Assembly: GCF_900100605.1 (NCBI RefSeq)
Contig: NZ_FNCN01000010.1
Coordinates: 1,177 to 65,176, forward strand
Reading direction: 5' to 3'
Source of the DNA: Sinosporangium album
GTDB lineage: Bacteria; Actinomycetota; Actinomycetes; Streptosporangiales; Streptosporangiaceae
Length of the DNA: 64,000 nucleotides
In this document: one piece after another, positions 51,323 to 63,123 of the stretch
How the letters are laid out: each line of letters begins with the position of its first letter
Position numbering within the stretch: position 1 is the first letter of the stretch
Made by a program: the position numbers and the translations under genes
Notes under the pieces: model-generated
What the model saw: only the letters and a program-made list of their open reading frames with translations
Database searches by the model: none
Told to the model about the DNA's origin: nothing

Positions 51323-52747
51323 TCAGGTGCGGCGATCGGGCTGCGGGAACGCTCCAACGCCGGGGTGGAACGGGGGGCCGACCGCCTGGACGAACGACCG
51401 GAGGGCGCCGCCGGACATGTAGCTCGCCTGGGTCTCGACGACCTGGCGCACCTCGGTGCTGGCCGGGTCGGCTCCGGCGAGGACGGCCTTGTCGATGGCC
51501 AGCCGCCTGGCCGCGGCGAGTGTGTCCGCCCGGTCGTCGCCGACGCGGGCGAAGCTCCACACGTTCGCCGATACCGGTGCGGTCGCCGCGCCGACGGCCG
51601 CGGCGACCCCGTGGGGAGCGGGATCGTTGGAGTGGAGTACGGGCAAGCCGCCGACCCTGCGTCTGAGCCGGCTCACGAGTCGGTCTTCGGTCACGCCGGC
51701 CGGGGTCGTGAAGCCGAGCGGCACGGGCTGGTTCGTGCGGACGCCCGCGAGCGTCGAGGTCGGCTCCAGCACCAGCCGCCCGTGGCGCAGCACTCCGGCG
51801 ACCGGGGCTCGGCGGTCGCCGGCGCCGTCGAGAGCGGGGGCGCCGGCGCTGTCGACGACGATGGCGTCCTCGGTCTCGCCCAGTCGGGTACGGCCGCGCA
51901 CGGTCGACGCCAGGTGTCCGGCGACGAGGTGGATCGGAAGGGCCGACGCGAGCGAGGCGGTGGCGAGGGTGCCGTCGTTCTGCGCGACGAACAGCTCGGC
52001 TCGGATGCCGAGCTCCCAGAGCGTCGACTGCACCATGATGATCAGGGTCTGGGCATGTCCGCTCAGCGCGGCGTTGAGGATCGTGGCGTTCTCACGCTCC
52101 AGCAGCCCGAATCCGCCGATCTCGCCGCTCAGGGTGATCGAGGCTTCCGTTCCGAGGACTTCCCGCAAGGCCGCGGCGGCGGCACGCTCGGGGCCGCTGT
52201 CGAGGTAGGAGAAGGACCCCGCGATGGCGATGGCGGCGACGCCGACCCGGCAGCGCTCGGCGAACGCCCGGATGGTGACGAGGTCGAGGTCGCCGTTGAC
52301 GGAACCGTCGATGTCGGTGCCGCCGCCGGTGATGAGCCAGGGGCCGGCGAGGCGATGCACGGTGGCTTGCGGCCATCCGGCGTACGGCGGCACCGCGGTC
52401 GTGGGTGTCGCGCCGACGCGGAGCACCGCCACTCGGGCCATGTCTCGGGCCATGTCTCGGGCCATGTCTCGGGCCATGTCTCGGGCCATGTTCCGGTAGT
52501 CCTGGAGGCAGTGGGCGAAGGCGTCCGTCGTGAGCATGGACAGCCCGATCTCGCGAGCGTCGACCTGTTTGAGGACGCCTCCGACGGCGGCGGCGAGACC
52601 GCCGCCGCCGGAGGCGAGGTCGCCGCGCCCTTCGGCGGTCCCGCTCGCGACGATGTCGTCTCTGTGGTCGACGACGACGGCGCTGATCCGCGGCCCGGCG
52701 GCGGAGATCCCCAGGCGTAGCGGCATGCGGCGGCGCATGACGTTCAT
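51323..52747 (-). CDS. Degenerate hydantoinase/oxoprolinase-family paralogue with MARD repeat
   Basis: A 474-residue paralogue of the neighbouring HyuA-like protein: GGFGLLERENATILNAAL, VAQNDGTLATASLASALPIHLVAGHLAST and ASYMSGGALRSFV align in order. The nucleotide motifs are ruined, however: the N-terminus reads LRLGISAAGPRISAVVVD instead of DxGGTNTD, and the second phosphate loop is VVDSAGAPALDGAGD. ATP hydrolysis is therefore unlikely, and it may act as a structural partner of the intact copy. Residues 87-105 are a perfect MARD tandem repeat encoded by a 12-bp unit. Its ATG overlaps the TGA of the second DUF917 gene (ATGA). Confidence 0.8.
   Translation of the reverse strand: MNVMRRRMPLRLGISAAGPRISAVVVDHRDDIVASGTAEGRGDLASGGGGLAAAVGGVLKQVDAREIGLSMLTTDAFAHCLQDYRNMARDMARDMARDMARDMARVAVLRVGATPTTAVPPYAGWPQATVHRLAGPWLITGGGTDIDGSVNGDLDLVTIRAFAERCRVGVAAIAIAGSFSYLDSGPERAAAAALREVLGTEASITLSGEIGGFGLLERENATILNAALSGHAQTLIIMVQSTLWELGIRAELFVAQNDGTLATASLASALPIHLVAGHLASTVRGRTRLGETEDAIVVDSAGAPALDGAGDRRAPVAGVLRHGRLVLEPTSTLAGVRTNQPVPLGFTTPAGVTEDRLVSRLRRRVGGLPVLHSNDPAPHGVAAAVGAATAPVSANVWSFARVGDDRADTLAAARRLAIDKAVLAGADPASTEVRQVVETQASYMSGGALRSFVQAVGPPFHPGVGAFPQPDRRT
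52433..52492. repeat. Five-copy 12-bp in-frame tandem repeat
   Basis: TCGGGCCATGTC is repeated five times (52433, 52445, 52457, 52469, 52481), with one mismatch at the end of the last copy. On the minus strand it encodes MARD units inside the degenerate hydantoinase-like protein. A 12-bp unit keeps the frame whatever the copy number. Confidence 0.95.
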
Positions 52748-53838
52748 CTCCCAACACCTCCGGACACGACCGAGAAGTCCACGTAGTCGAGCCCGTAGCC
52801 GAGCGCCCGCGGGCCCACCAGCGCGAGCCCCTTCGGCGTGCGCCAGCGGTCGTCGGTGGGGAGCGCCACGACATGGACGTCGCGGTCGGCCGTGGCGTCC
52901 TCCGTCGACAGCGGCTGCCAGCTATCCCGGTCCGCGACGACGAGGATGTCCGGTGCCGAGGCGAGGACCTCGCCGGCTCGGACGGCGAGTTGGAACTCGT
53001 TCCGCAGCTCGACCCGCAGCGGCGCCAGGGTGGGATCGTCGGGCTCGATCGACAGCGACGACCGCGGGCCGAGCGGGTCGGAGGTGGACAGGCGCTCGGT
53101 GATGACACCGCTGCCGAGGACGGCGCCGCCGTGGCTCCGCAGTACGGCGAACGCCTCCGGTTCGTCGAACGCCGACAGCCCGCCGAAGACGTGGCCGAGC
53201 TCAAGGCACCGGGTCACCGAACCGCGGAGCGCGTGGGTCCGGCAGAACGCGGCGCTCAGAGAGGAGGTGCTGACCACCGTGAGCCAGCCCATGGTCTCGA
53301 CCACCGGACGTACCAGCCGCTCGGCGGAGAAGCCGCCCGACGTCTGAAGCACCACGACGCGGCCGTTCGGGTCGCACAGGTAGTAGGCGTCGGGTTGCAC
53401 GTCGTCGAGTTCGAGCACCGTCTGGTCGAGGCTCGGCACGCCGCGGCCGGTGAAGTCGCCGTCGACGCAGGGGACGCCCAGCAGCGCCGCGGCGGCGAGC
53501 GGGTAGAGGGCGTTCATCCCCGCCATCTCGAACGGGATCACCGCCGATGGGGTCCGGCCGCGGAGTGCGTCGCCGTCGAAGAGGATCGACGGCTCGGCGG
53601 TGCCGAGGAGTTTCTCGGAGAGCGCGTGTGGTGCGCCCAGAAGGACGAGTGGGGCGATGTCGGCGTCGTCGTCGAGCTCCTCGACGGGCACGATCTCGAT
53701 CGTCCCGTTCTCACCGAGCACCTCGCCGAGCATCACCTCGGCGAGGAACGGCTCGCCGCCTCCGCCTCCGCCGAGGACCGCGGCGCCTCGTGCCATCGGC
53801 TCGATGTCGTCAGCCGTGAACCTCATGGGCTGGACCAT
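52744..53838 (-). CDS. DUF917 protein, copy 2
   Basis: A 364-residue DUF917 protein: RGAAVLGGGGGGEPFLAEVML at the N-terminus, IPFEMAGMNALYPLAAAALLGVPCVDGDFTGRGVPSLDQ in the middle, and PTDDRWRTPKGLALVGPRALGYGLDYVDF at the end. It differs strongly from copy 1, including loss of the CPAEAGG segment, so the two are old paralogues. ATG at 53838 has AAGGAG 9 bases upstream and starts the operon of DUF917, HyuA-like (degenerate), HyuA-like, DUF917 and probably the quinone reductase. The divergent PucR gene lies 126 bases away. Confidence 0.88.
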   Translation of the reverse strand: MVQPMRFTADDIEPMARGAAVLGGGGGGEPFLAEVMLGEVLGENGTIEIVPVEELDDDADIAPLVLLGAPHALSEKLLGTAEPSILFDGDALRGRTPSAVIPFEMAGMNALYPLAAAALLGVPCVDGDFTGRGVPSLDQTVLELDDVQPDAYYLCDPNGRVVVLQTSGGFSAERLVRPVVETMGWLTVVSTSSLSAAFCRTHALRGSVTRCLELGHVFGGLSAFDEPEAFAVLRSHGGAVLGSGVITERLSTSDPLGPRSSLSIEPDDPTLAPLRVELRNEFQLAVRAGEVLASAPDILVVADRDSWQPLSTEDATADRDVHVVALPTDDRWRTPKGLALVGPRALGYGLDYVDFSVVSGGVGR

Positions 53839-53964
53839 GGCCTGGACTCCTTTGTGCTTGCGTGAAGCATCGCGCAGCGGGTGGTCTGCGTCACTGTGCA
53901 GGTTGCCTATACTTTTCGACCACACTGGGCACTTTGTCGTGGGAAGTAGCTGGGGTGACGTGGT

Positions 53965-55539
53965 GTGTTGAACGTGGGGGCGATCGTGCAGAACTTCGCC
54001 GATCAAGACGTCCGCGATGCCGTGAGCGGTGGCGAGGCGGCCCTGGGACACCTCGTCGGTTCCGCGGTGATCCTGTCCCGGATCGAGGAGATCGCGATGC
54101 TGAGCCCCGGAGCACTCGTCATCGTCCCCAAGCAGGTCGCGGCGGGCGGCGACGTCGCGTTGGACCTGATCCTGCGCCGGGCTGCCGCCGCGCGGGCGAG
54201 CTGTGTGGTGGTGGACGCGGGCACCGGCGAACTCCCCACGCCCACGCGCCGGCTGGCGGAGCAGTTCCAGATCGCGCTCTGGCGCGAGCCCGGCCTCGAC
54301 CCCGGGCAGTTGTACGCGCGCGTCGAACAGCTCGTCCGGAATCCGGAGCTCGTGGGCGCGCGGGTCGTCCGTACCGTCAGCGGGGTCATGGTGAACCCCG
54401 CCCGCGACGTCGGCGAACTCGTGGAGCGTCTCGCGCGGGTGATCGCGTTCCCGGTCGCGCTGATCGGTCTCGACGGCCACTCGGTGGCCGGTCCCGCGCT
54501 CGCGCCGGCCGACGAGCTGGCGCAGGTGCTGTCCTCGTTCAGCGGACGCGCCGGATTCAGGGACGCGGTCATGGAGACCGGCGCGCGGGAGAGCGTGGTG
54601 GTGGCCGCCGGGTTCCCGCTGGCGACGGGCCGGCCTCGCCTGTGGCTCGGCGCGCGGGTGCCGTACGGCCTCGACGCGCATTCCGGCTATGTTCTCACCT
54701 CATTGCGGATCGCCTCTCTCGCGCTCTCGGCCCACCTCGCACAGGCATCCCTGACCTACGAGCGCGAGAACCGCGAAGCCGGCATCCTGCTCGACGAGCT
54801 GCTCCGCAAAGGCGACGGCGTGGCTCTCGCCGACATCGAACGGGCCGCGGCCCTGGGCTGGCAGCTCGTGGGATGGCACGTGGCGGTGCAGGTGCGGGCG
54901 AGCAGCAGCCTCGCCGACCTGCCGCCGGCGACGCTCACGCGGTCACTCGCGCATGCTCTCGCCGCCAACTCCGTGCCCGCCCAGCCGGTCGACACCGGGC
55001 AGGCTTTCGTGTTCTGGACGACGACCACGGCGGCACCGGGCCCTGAACGGCTGGCGTCCCTGGTGGACGGCGTCCGGGCGGCCCTCGGCGAAGTCGAGCG
55101 TGGTTATCCCCGCATCAGGCTGCGCGCCGGGATCGGCGAACCGCACGAGGGTCCGCGCGGGATCGCCCTCTCCCTGGGCGACGCGCGCCACGCGCTGGCG
55201 TTCGCCGAGGCGCGGCAGGGACGGGCCGTCGTGCAACGCTCCGACGCGATGACCGCGAACCGCCTGGTGCGGACCTGGCTCCCTGACGGCGCCGCGCGGG
55301 ATGTCGTCGCGAGCCTGACCGATCCGATCCGTGACGCCGACCCCACCGGCCAGCTCATCACCACCTTGCGGACGTTCCTCGACAACGAGTCGAACGTCTC
55401 CAAGAGCGCGGCCGTGCTGCATCTCCACAGGAACACCGTGATCCAGCGGCTTCAGCGGATCCGCTCCCTGCTCACTGTCGACCTCGACGACCCCAACGAC
55501 CGGCTCGCGCTGCGGCTCGCCCTGCGGCTAACGCCGTAG
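53965..55539 (+). CDS. PucR-family transcriptional regulator
   Basis: A 524-residue regulator with an N-terminal purine-catabolism PucR ligand domain (about 5-125), a GGDEF-like central region (about 280-400) and a C-terminal PucR-type helix-turn-helix, LDNESNVSKSAAVLHLHRNTVIQRLQRIRSLL (about 475-506). PucR proteins usually sense a purine or related N-heterocycle and control its degradation. It is divergent from the DUF917/hydantoinase operon, whose substrates are also cyclic ureides or imides, and is its likely regulator. GTG at 53965 is used. A TATACT box at 53908-53913 could be its -10. Confidence 0.9.
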   Translation: MLNVGAIVQNFADQDVRDAVSGGEAALGHLVGSAVILSRIEEIAMLSPGALVIVPKQVAAGGDVALDLILRRAAAARASCVVVDAGTGELPTPTRRLAEQFQIALWREPGLDPGQLYARVEQLVRNPELVGARVVRTVSGVMVNPARDVGELVERLARVIAFPVALIGLDGHSVAGPALAPADELAQVLSSFSGRAGFRDAVMETGARESVVVAAGFPLATGRPRLWLGARVPYGLDAHSGYVLTSLRIASLALSAHLAQASLTYERENREAGILLDELLRKGDGVALADIERAAALGWQLVGWHVAVQVRASSSLADLPPATLTRSLAHALAANSVPAQPVDTGQAFVFWTTTTAAPGPERLASLVDGVRAALGEVERGYPRIRLRAGIGEPHEGPRGIALSLGDARHALAFAEARQGRAVVQRSDAMTANRLVRTWLPDGAARDVVASLTDPIRDADPTGQLITTLRTFLDNESNVSKSAAVLHLHRNTVIQRLQRIRSLLTVDLDDPNDRLALRLALRLTP

Positions 55540-55555
55540 ACCACGCCCCAGACCC

Positions 55556-55627
55556 GTCAGTACGTCACGGTCAGTACGTCACTGGTCAGTAGGTCACTGG
55601 TCAGTAGGTCACCGGTCAGTACGTCAC
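55556..55627. repeat. Five-copy 15-bp tandem repeat covering the clpB stop codon
   Basis: On the minus strand GTGACGTACTGACC is repeated five times with small variation. The first copy encodes the last residues Val-Thr-Tyr and the stop codon of clpB (TGA at 55616-55618). The remaining four reproduce this gene end, each with its stop triplet, in the gap to the convergent pucR-type gene. Confidence 0.9.
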
Positions 55628-58200
55628 GGTGAGTTCGCCGTCGCGTTCGTCCACGGTGATCAGGGAGCCGTCCGGGACGTCGCCTCGGATGAGGGCTCGG
55701 CCGATGCGGGTTTCGACCTCGCGGGCGATGAAGCGGCGGAGCGGGCGGGCGCCGTACACCGGGTCGAAGCCCTGCTCGGCGATGAAGCGGCGGGCGGCCT
55801 CGGTGACGTCCAGTTTCAGGCGGCGGTCGGCGAGGCGGGCCCGGATGTCGTTGAACATCAGGTCCACGATGCGTTCGATCTCGGACTCGGTGAGCGGTTT
55901 GAACAGGACGATGTCGTCGACCCGGTTGAGGAACTCGGGGCGGAAGTGCCGCCGGAGGTCGGCCATGACCTTGTCGCGGTTCTCCGGCTTGATCTCGCCG
56001 TCGGGGGTGACGCCGTCAATCAGATAGTGGGAGCCGATGTTCGACGTCATGATGATGACGGTGTTGCGGAAGTCCACCGTGCGGCCCTGCGCGTCGGTGA
56101 GGCGGCCGTCGTCCAGCACCTGGAGCAGGGTGTTGAAGACGTCGGCGTGCGCCTTCTCGATCTCGTCGAAGAGCACGACCGAGTACGGCTTGCGCCGTAC
56201 GGCCTCGGTGAGCTGCCCGCCCTCCTCGTAGCCGACGTAGCCGGGAGGCGCGCCGAGGAGCCTGCTGATGGTGTGGCGTTCCTGGTATTCGCTCATGTCG
56301 ATTCTGACCATGTTCTCCTCGGTGTCGAACAGGCCCTGCGCGAGCGCTTTGGCGAGTTCGGTCTTCCCGACTCCGGTGGGGCCGAGGAAGATGAACGATC
56401 CGATCGGCCGCCGCGGGTCCTTGATGCCGGAGCGGGCGCGGATGATGGCGTCGGCGACGAGCTGGACGGCCTCGTCCTGGCCGATGACGCGCTGGTGCAG
56501 GATCTCGTCGAGGCGCAGCAGTTTCTCGCGTTCGCCTTCCTTGAGGCGGCTGACCGGGATGCCGGTCCAGCGGGAGACGATCGTGGCGATCTCGTCGTCG
56601 GTGACGACCTCCCTGAGCAGCCGTTTGCCGCCCTGTTTGGAGGCCAGCCGCTCTTCCTCGGCGTGGAGCCGCCGTTGGAGGTCGGGCAGTTCGCCGTGGC
56701 GCAGTTCGGCGGCGCGGTTCAGGTCGTAGTCGCGTTCCGCCTGTTCGGCGAGCCGGTGCACGGTCTCGATCTCCTGGCGGAGCTCCTGGACTGTGCGCAG
56801 GGCCCGCCGTTCGGCCTCCCACTGGGCGCGCATGGCGTCGGCCTCGCCCCGCAGGTCGGCGAGTTCCTTGCGGAGCTCTTCCAGCCGGGCGCCGCTCGCC
56901 GGGTCGCTCTCCTTGGAGAGGGCCGCCTCCTCGATCTCCAGGCGCATGACGCGCCGGGTCAGCTCGTCGAGTTCGGCCGGCATGGAGTCGATCTCGGTGC
57001 GGAGCATGGCGCACGCCTCGTCGACGAGGTCGATCGCCTTGTCGGGGAGGAACCGGTCCGCGATGTAGCGGTGGCTGAGCACGACGGCGGCGATCAGGGC
57101 GCTGTCCTGGATTTTCACGCCGTGGAAGACCTCCAGGCGTTCGCGCAGGCCGCGCAGGATGGAGATGGTGTCCTCGACGCTGGGCTCGTCAAGGAGCACG
57201 GGCTGGAGGCGGCGTTCGAGGGCGGCGTCCTTCTCGATGTACTTGCGGTATTCCTGAAGGGTGGTGGCGCCGATCATGTGCAGTTCGCCGCGCGCGAGCA
57301 TCGGTTTGAGCATGTTGCCGGCGTCCATGGCGCCTTCGGTGGCGCCGGCTCCCACGACGGTGTGCAGTTCGTCGAGGAAGAGCAGGATACGGCCCTCGGC
57401 GGCCTTGACCTCGTTCAGGACGGCCTTGAGGCGCTCTTCGAACTCGCCGCGGTATTTGGCGCCCGCCACGAGCGACCCCAGGTCGAGGCTGAAGATCGTC
57501 TTGTCTTTCAGGCCCTCCGGGACGTCCCCCCGGTGGATGCGCTGGGCCAGGCCCTCGACGACGGCGGTCTTGCCGACGCCGGGATCGCCGACCAGGACCG
57601 GGTTGTTCTTCGTCTTGCGGGACAGGATCTGGATCACGCGCCGGATCTCGGCGTCCCGGCCGATGACCGGGTCGAGCTTGCCGGCGGCGGCGTCGACCAC
57701 GAGGTCCCGGCCGTACTTCGAAAGCGCCTCGTAGGCGACCTCGGGCATGGCCGAGGTGACCCGCTGGTGGCCGCGGATCGCGGTGAGCGCCGAAAGGAAC
57801 CTGTCGCGGGTGATGCCGTGGTCGCGCAGCAGGCGTCCGCTCGCGGTCTGCGTGCCCTCGTCCAGCAGGGCGGTCAGGAGGTGTTCGACCGAGACGTACT
57901 CGTCCTTGAGCCGCCGCGCCTCCCCCTCGGCCGCGCCCAGCAGGCGGGACAGGCGCTGGGTGACGAACACCTGGCCGGGGGCCGCGCCGGGACCGCTGAC
58001 GCCGGGGCGGCGGGCGAGGTCGGCTTCGAGGTCGGCCTTGAGCCGGTCGGGGTCCGCGTCGGCCTGGCGCAGCAGACGCGGCACGAGGTCTTCGGGACGG
58101 TCCAGCAGGGCCAGCAGGAGATGCTCGCCGTCGACCTCGGTGTGTCCGAAGCGCAGTGCCTTGGTCTGCGCGTCGTGCAGGGCTTCCTGCGACTTCTGCG

Positions 58201-58219
<19 letters not shown>
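55616..58219 (-). CDS. clpB: ClpB-type AAA+ disaggregase (Hsp104 family)
   Basis: An 867-residue hexameric disaggregase that extracts polypeptides from aggregates together with DnaK. The N-domain covers 1-145; NBD1 has Walker A GDPGVGKT (about 205-212) and [12 protein letters not shown]; the coiled-coil middle domain is at about 400-525; NBD2 has [12 protein letters not shown] (about 605) and [11 protein letters not shown], and ends with the sensor-2 GARPLRR. Pore loops appear as [12 protein letters not shown] and [11 protein letters not shown]. Length matches the family (850-870). GTG at 58219 lies inside the 3' end of cbpM (19-bp overlap). It is the last gene of the chaperone operon. Confidence 0.96.
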
Positions 58220-59976
<1,757 letters not shown>

Positions 59977-59988
59977 GTCGCACTCGGG

Positions 59989-61893
59989 TCACTCGGGTGT
60001 GGTGAACTCTGCGTCGATGACGTCCTCGTCGCCGCCCCGGCCCTCACCGCGGCCCTCACCGCGGCCCTCACTGGGCCGCTCGCCCGGCGGAGGTCCGCCG
60101 GGGGACACCGCGGACAGGCCGTGGAAGACCTGCTGCAGCTCCGAGGTGAGGGAGCGGAGCCGGTCGAGCGGCGCCTGCTCCTTGACGGCCTGCCGGGCGT
60201 CGGCGATCAGCATCTCGCCCCGCGCTTTGTCGTGCGCGGGTACGGCGGAGCCCAGCTCCCCGAGCCGCCGTTCGACCTGGTAGGCGACCGAGTCCAGCTC
60301 GTTGCGGGCGTCCACCTGCTCGCGCAGCCGTACGTCTTCGCCGCGGTGCCGTTCGGCGTCCTGGACCATCCGTTCGACCTCGGCCTTGTCCAGCGTCGAG
60401 CTCTCGCTGATGGTGATGCGCTGCTCCGCGCCGGTGTCCTTGTCGCGGGCGGAGACGTTGAGGATGCCGTTGGCGTCGATGTCGAAGGTGACCTCGACCT
60501 GCGGCAGGCCGCGCGGGGCCGGACGGATGTTCTCCAGCCTGAACCGGCCGAGCACGCGGTTATCGGCCGCGCGTTCCCGCTCGCCCTGCAGCACAACGAC
60601 ATCGACGGAGTGCTGGTTGTCCTCGGCGGTGCTGAAGATCTCGGTACGGCGGGCGGGAATGGTCGTGTTCCGCTCGATGACCTTGGTCATCACCCCGCCC
60701 AGCGTCTCCACGCCGAGCGACAGCGGTGTGACGTCGAGAAGCAGGACGTCCTTGACCTCGCCCTTGATGACGGCGGCCTGGACGGCGGCGCCGATGGCGA
60801 CGACCTCGTCGGGGTTCACCGACATGTTGGGGTCCTTGCCGCCGGTGAGGCGGCGCACGAGGTTCTGCACGGCGGGGATCCGGGTGGACCCGCCGACGAG
60901 GATCACCTCGTCGATGTCGTCGGCGGTGAGTTTGGCGTCGGCCATCGCCTGCTTGACGGGCCCCAGGCACCGCTCGACGAGGTCGGCGGTGATCTGCTCG
61001 AACGTGGACCGCATCAGCGTCGTGTTCAGGTGTTTCGGGCCGTTGGCGTCGGCCGTGACGAACGGCAGGCTGATCGTCGTCTGGGTGACCGACGACAGCT
61101 CCACCTTCGCCTTCTCGGCCGCCTCGAACAGGCGCTGCAGCGCCTGCGGGTCGCGGCGCAGGTCGATGCCGTCCTGGCGCTGGAACTCGTCGGCGATGTG
61201 GTCGACGATGCGCCGGTCGAAGTCGTCGCCGCCGAGGTGCGTGTCGCCGGAGGTGGACCGCACTTCGACGACGCCCTCTCCGATGTTGAGGATGCTGACG
61301 TCGAAGGTGCCGCCGCCCAGGTCGAACACGAGCACGGTCTCGTTGGCCTTCTTGTCCAGACCGTAGGCGAGGGCGGCGGCCGTGGGCTCGTTGATGATGC
61401 GCAGCACCTCAAGGCCGGCGATGCGTCCCGCGTCCTTGGTCGCGTGGCGCTGGGCGTCGTTGAAGTAGGCGGGCACGGTGATGACGGCCTCGGTGACCCG
61501 CTCCCCCAGGTGCTTGCCCGCGTCGTCGGCGAGCTTACGGATGATCAGCGCGGAGATCTCCTCCGGGGTGTACTGCTTGCCGCGGATCTCGAACCGGGCT
61601 TCGCCGTTCGGCCCGGGCACCACGTCGAACGAGACGGCGGCCTGTTCGCTCGTCACCTCGTCGTAGCGGCGCCCGACGAAACGCTTGGCGGAGTAGATCG
61701 TCCCCTTGGGGTTGAGGATCGCCTGCCGCCGGGCCATCTGCCCGACCAGCCGCTCCCCCTGGTCGGTGAACGCCACCACGGAAGGGGTCGTGCGCGACCC
61801 CTCGCTGTTGGGGATGACGGCCGGCTGGCCGCCCTCCATGGCGGCGATCACCGAGTTCGTGGTGCCGAGGTCGATCCCGACAGCTTTGGGCAT
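59989..61893 (-). CDS. dnaK: DnaK (Hsp70) chaperone
   Basis: A 634-residue Hsp70. The ATPase domain spans 1-360 with [17 protein letters not shown] (7-23), the Hsp70 signature [14 protein letters not shown] (about 180) and [13 protein letters not shown] (about 320). The substrate-binding beta domain is at about 370-490 with the linker [14 protein letters not shown]; the alpha lid follows, ending in DAEFTTPE. It drives ATP-dependent folding with the adjacent GrpE, J protein and ClpB. ATG at 61893 follows AGGGAGG. Because it sits with hsp20 and clpB rather than hspR, it is probably a second, stress-specific dnaK operon; a genomic search would settle this. Confidence 0.96.
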   Translation of the reverse strand: MPKAVGIDLGTTNSVIAAMEGGQPAVIPNSEGSRTTPSVVAFTDQGERLVGQMARRQAILNPKGTIYSAKRFVGRRYDEVTSEQAAVSFDVVPGPNGEARFEIRGKQYTPEEISALIIRKLADDAGKHLGERVTEAVITVPAYFNDAQRHATKDAGRIAGLEVLRIINEPTAAALAYGLDKKANETVLVFDLGGGTFDVSILNIGEGVVEVRSTSGDTHLGGDDFDRRIVDHIADEFQRQDGIDLRRDPQALQRLFEAAEKAKVELSSVTQTTISLPFVTADANGPKHLNTTLMRSTFEQITADLVERCLGPVKQAMADAKLTADDIDEVILVGGSTRIPAVQNLVRRLTGGKDPNMSVNPDEVVAIGAAVQAAVIKGEVKDVLLLDVTPLSLGVETLGGVMTKVIERNTTIPARRTEIFSTAEDNQHSVDVVVLQGERERAADNRVLGRFRLENIRPAPRGLPQVEVTFDIDANGILNVSARDKDTGAEQRITISESSTLDKAEVERMVQDAERHRGEDVRLREQVDARNELDSVAYQVERRLGELGSAVPAHDKARGEMLIADARQAVKEQAPLDRLRSLTSELQQVFHGLSAVSPGGPPPGERPSEGRGEGRGEGRGGDEDVIDAEFTTPE

Positions 61894-61907
61894 GAGAGCC
61901 TCCCTCG

Positions 61908-62381
61908 CTAGAGCCCGCCCTCCCGGAGCAGGTCACGGGCGCTGTCCGCCTGCGCGGGATCGACGCGCACCTCGTAGCGGTCGGCAACCAGTTGGCTGGT
62001 CGCGATGAAGTCCCGTTGGCCGCGGGTGAACAGGTAGGAGATGAGGCCGAAGATCGCTCCGGCGATCGCTCCCCAGATCAGGCCCCAGAGGATCACGGCG
62101 AGGGCGGCGCCGAACCGCGGTAGGAAGATCGCCAGGAACAGGCCGATCAGGACGCCGATCCAGGCCCCGCTCAACGCGCCCATCCCGATGGCCCGCAGGG
62201 ACGTCAGGCGCCCGAGCACCTTCTCCATCAGCTTCAGCCCGATGCCGACGATGGCCGTCTGCTGCACGGGGAAGTGCTTGTCGGAGAGGTAGTCGACCGC
62301 TTTCTGCGCTTGCAGGTAGTTGTTGTACGTCGCCACTGGCGTGTAGTCGGCCCCCACGGAGCCGGATGCGGACATGGCCAT
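61908..62381 (-). CDS. General-stress-protein-17M-like membrane protein
   Basis: A 157-residue protein. The N-terminal [43 protein letters not shown] is the general-stress-protein 17M-like domain. A glycine-rich double-membrane segment follows (about 68-88 and 92-116: [19 protein letters not shown] and [21 protein letters not shown]), then a cytoplasmic C-terminus with [17 protein letters not shown]. It lies 3 bases after hsp20 and 14 before dnaK, so it is part of the stress operon. Biochemical function unknown. Confidence 0.82.
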   Translation of the reverse strand: MAMSASGSVGADYTPVATYNNYLQAQKAVDYLSDKHFPVQQTAIVGIGLKLMEKVLGRLTSLRAIGMGALSGAWIGVLIGLFLAIFLPRFGAALAVILWGLIWGAIAGAIFGLISYLFTRGQRDFIATSQLVADRYEVRVDPAQADSARDLLREGGL

Positions 62382-62384
62382 CGC

Positions 62385-62849
62385 TCATCCCGAGGAGATC
62401 TCGACGTGGCGCGGCTTGGCAGCCGCCGCCTTGGGTGCGGTGATCATGAGCACGCCATCGTCGAGCTGCGCGCTCACGCCTTGCGTGTCGACCTCGCCGG
62501 GGAGGATCACGCGGTACTCGAAACGCCCGGTATGGCGTGTCCTGTGGTGCCGGCGGCCCCGTTCCTTCTCGGTCATCTCGCCGGTGACGGAGAGCTCGCG
62601 CTCGTTCAGCTCAACGTTGATCTGATCCTTGGCCACGCCCGGTAGATCGATGTCGATGATGTAGGAGTCCTCGGTTTCGGAGATGTCGCCCAGAGGAGAC
62701 CAGGGAAGCTCCGCCATCGCAGACATCGCCGTCTCACCGAGGGCCGCGCTCATCAGCCGCCCCAGGTGGTCGTAGACGTCCTCGAACTCACGCATCGGCG
62801 ACAGGCGGTACGCTCCGTGCGCGCCTCTCCGGGGCTGAAGCATCGACAT
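62385..62849 (-). CDS. Hsp20 / alpha-crystallin-family small heat-shock protein
   Basis: A 154-residue small heat-shock protein. The alpha-crystallin domain covers about 50-140: PLGDISETEDSYIIDIDLPGVAKDQINVELNERELSVTGEM, then GRFEYRVILPGEVDTQGVSAQLDDGVLMITAPKA, containing the usual A-x-L-x-x-G-V-L-type motif as AQLDDGVL. No I-x-I C-terminal anchor is seen except VEIS. ATG at 62849 follows GGAGG by 8 bases. As first gene of the chaperone operon it holds denatured proteins for DnaK-ClpB. Confidence 0.94.
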   Translation of the reverse strand: MSMLQPRRGAHGAYRLSPMREFEDVYDHLGRLMSAALGETAMSAMAELPWSPLGDISETEDSYIIDIDLPGVAKDQINVELNERELSVTGEMTEKERGRRHHRTRHTGRFEYRVILPGEVDTQGVSAQLDDGVLMITAPKAAAAKPRHVEISSG

Positions 62850-63123
62850 GACCGCGACCTCCACTGAAACTCGTGTGGTTCAAAGCCGGGGCCTTCACGC
62901 CTGACACGGCGGTGGCAGAGGCCCCTTCCTTTGAGGTTTGCTCCGCCGGACGGCCGCTACATCCTCAAGGTGAGTAGTCCTCTGCGAGCCGACGCCCGTC
63001 GCAGCCGCGATCCGCCGGCCCGGCGCCGACCCGCCTGGGGGATGTGGGAACGCCTCGCTTACGCTAAAAAGCACTCCCCTCGCGACAGGCGGCGAGCATT
63101 TTCACACAGTTCGAGAGTGGTCG
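62850..63123. promoter_or_regulatory. Divergent promoter region of the chaperone operon with inverted repeat
   Basis: CCTTTGAGG (62928-62936) and CCTCAAGG (62963-62970) form an inverted pair 26 bases apart. The half-sites TTGAG and CTCAA recall the HspR HAIR motif, but HAIR spacing is 7 bases, so identity as HAIR is doubtful. They lie 79-121 bases upstream of the hsp20 start. Confidence 0.35.

Noticed and set aside
62928-62970. HAIR (HspR) operator upstream of hsp20
   Set aside because: Half-sites resemble HAIR but are 26 bases apart instead of 7 and flanking bases do not match; kept only as an unspecified inverted repeat.
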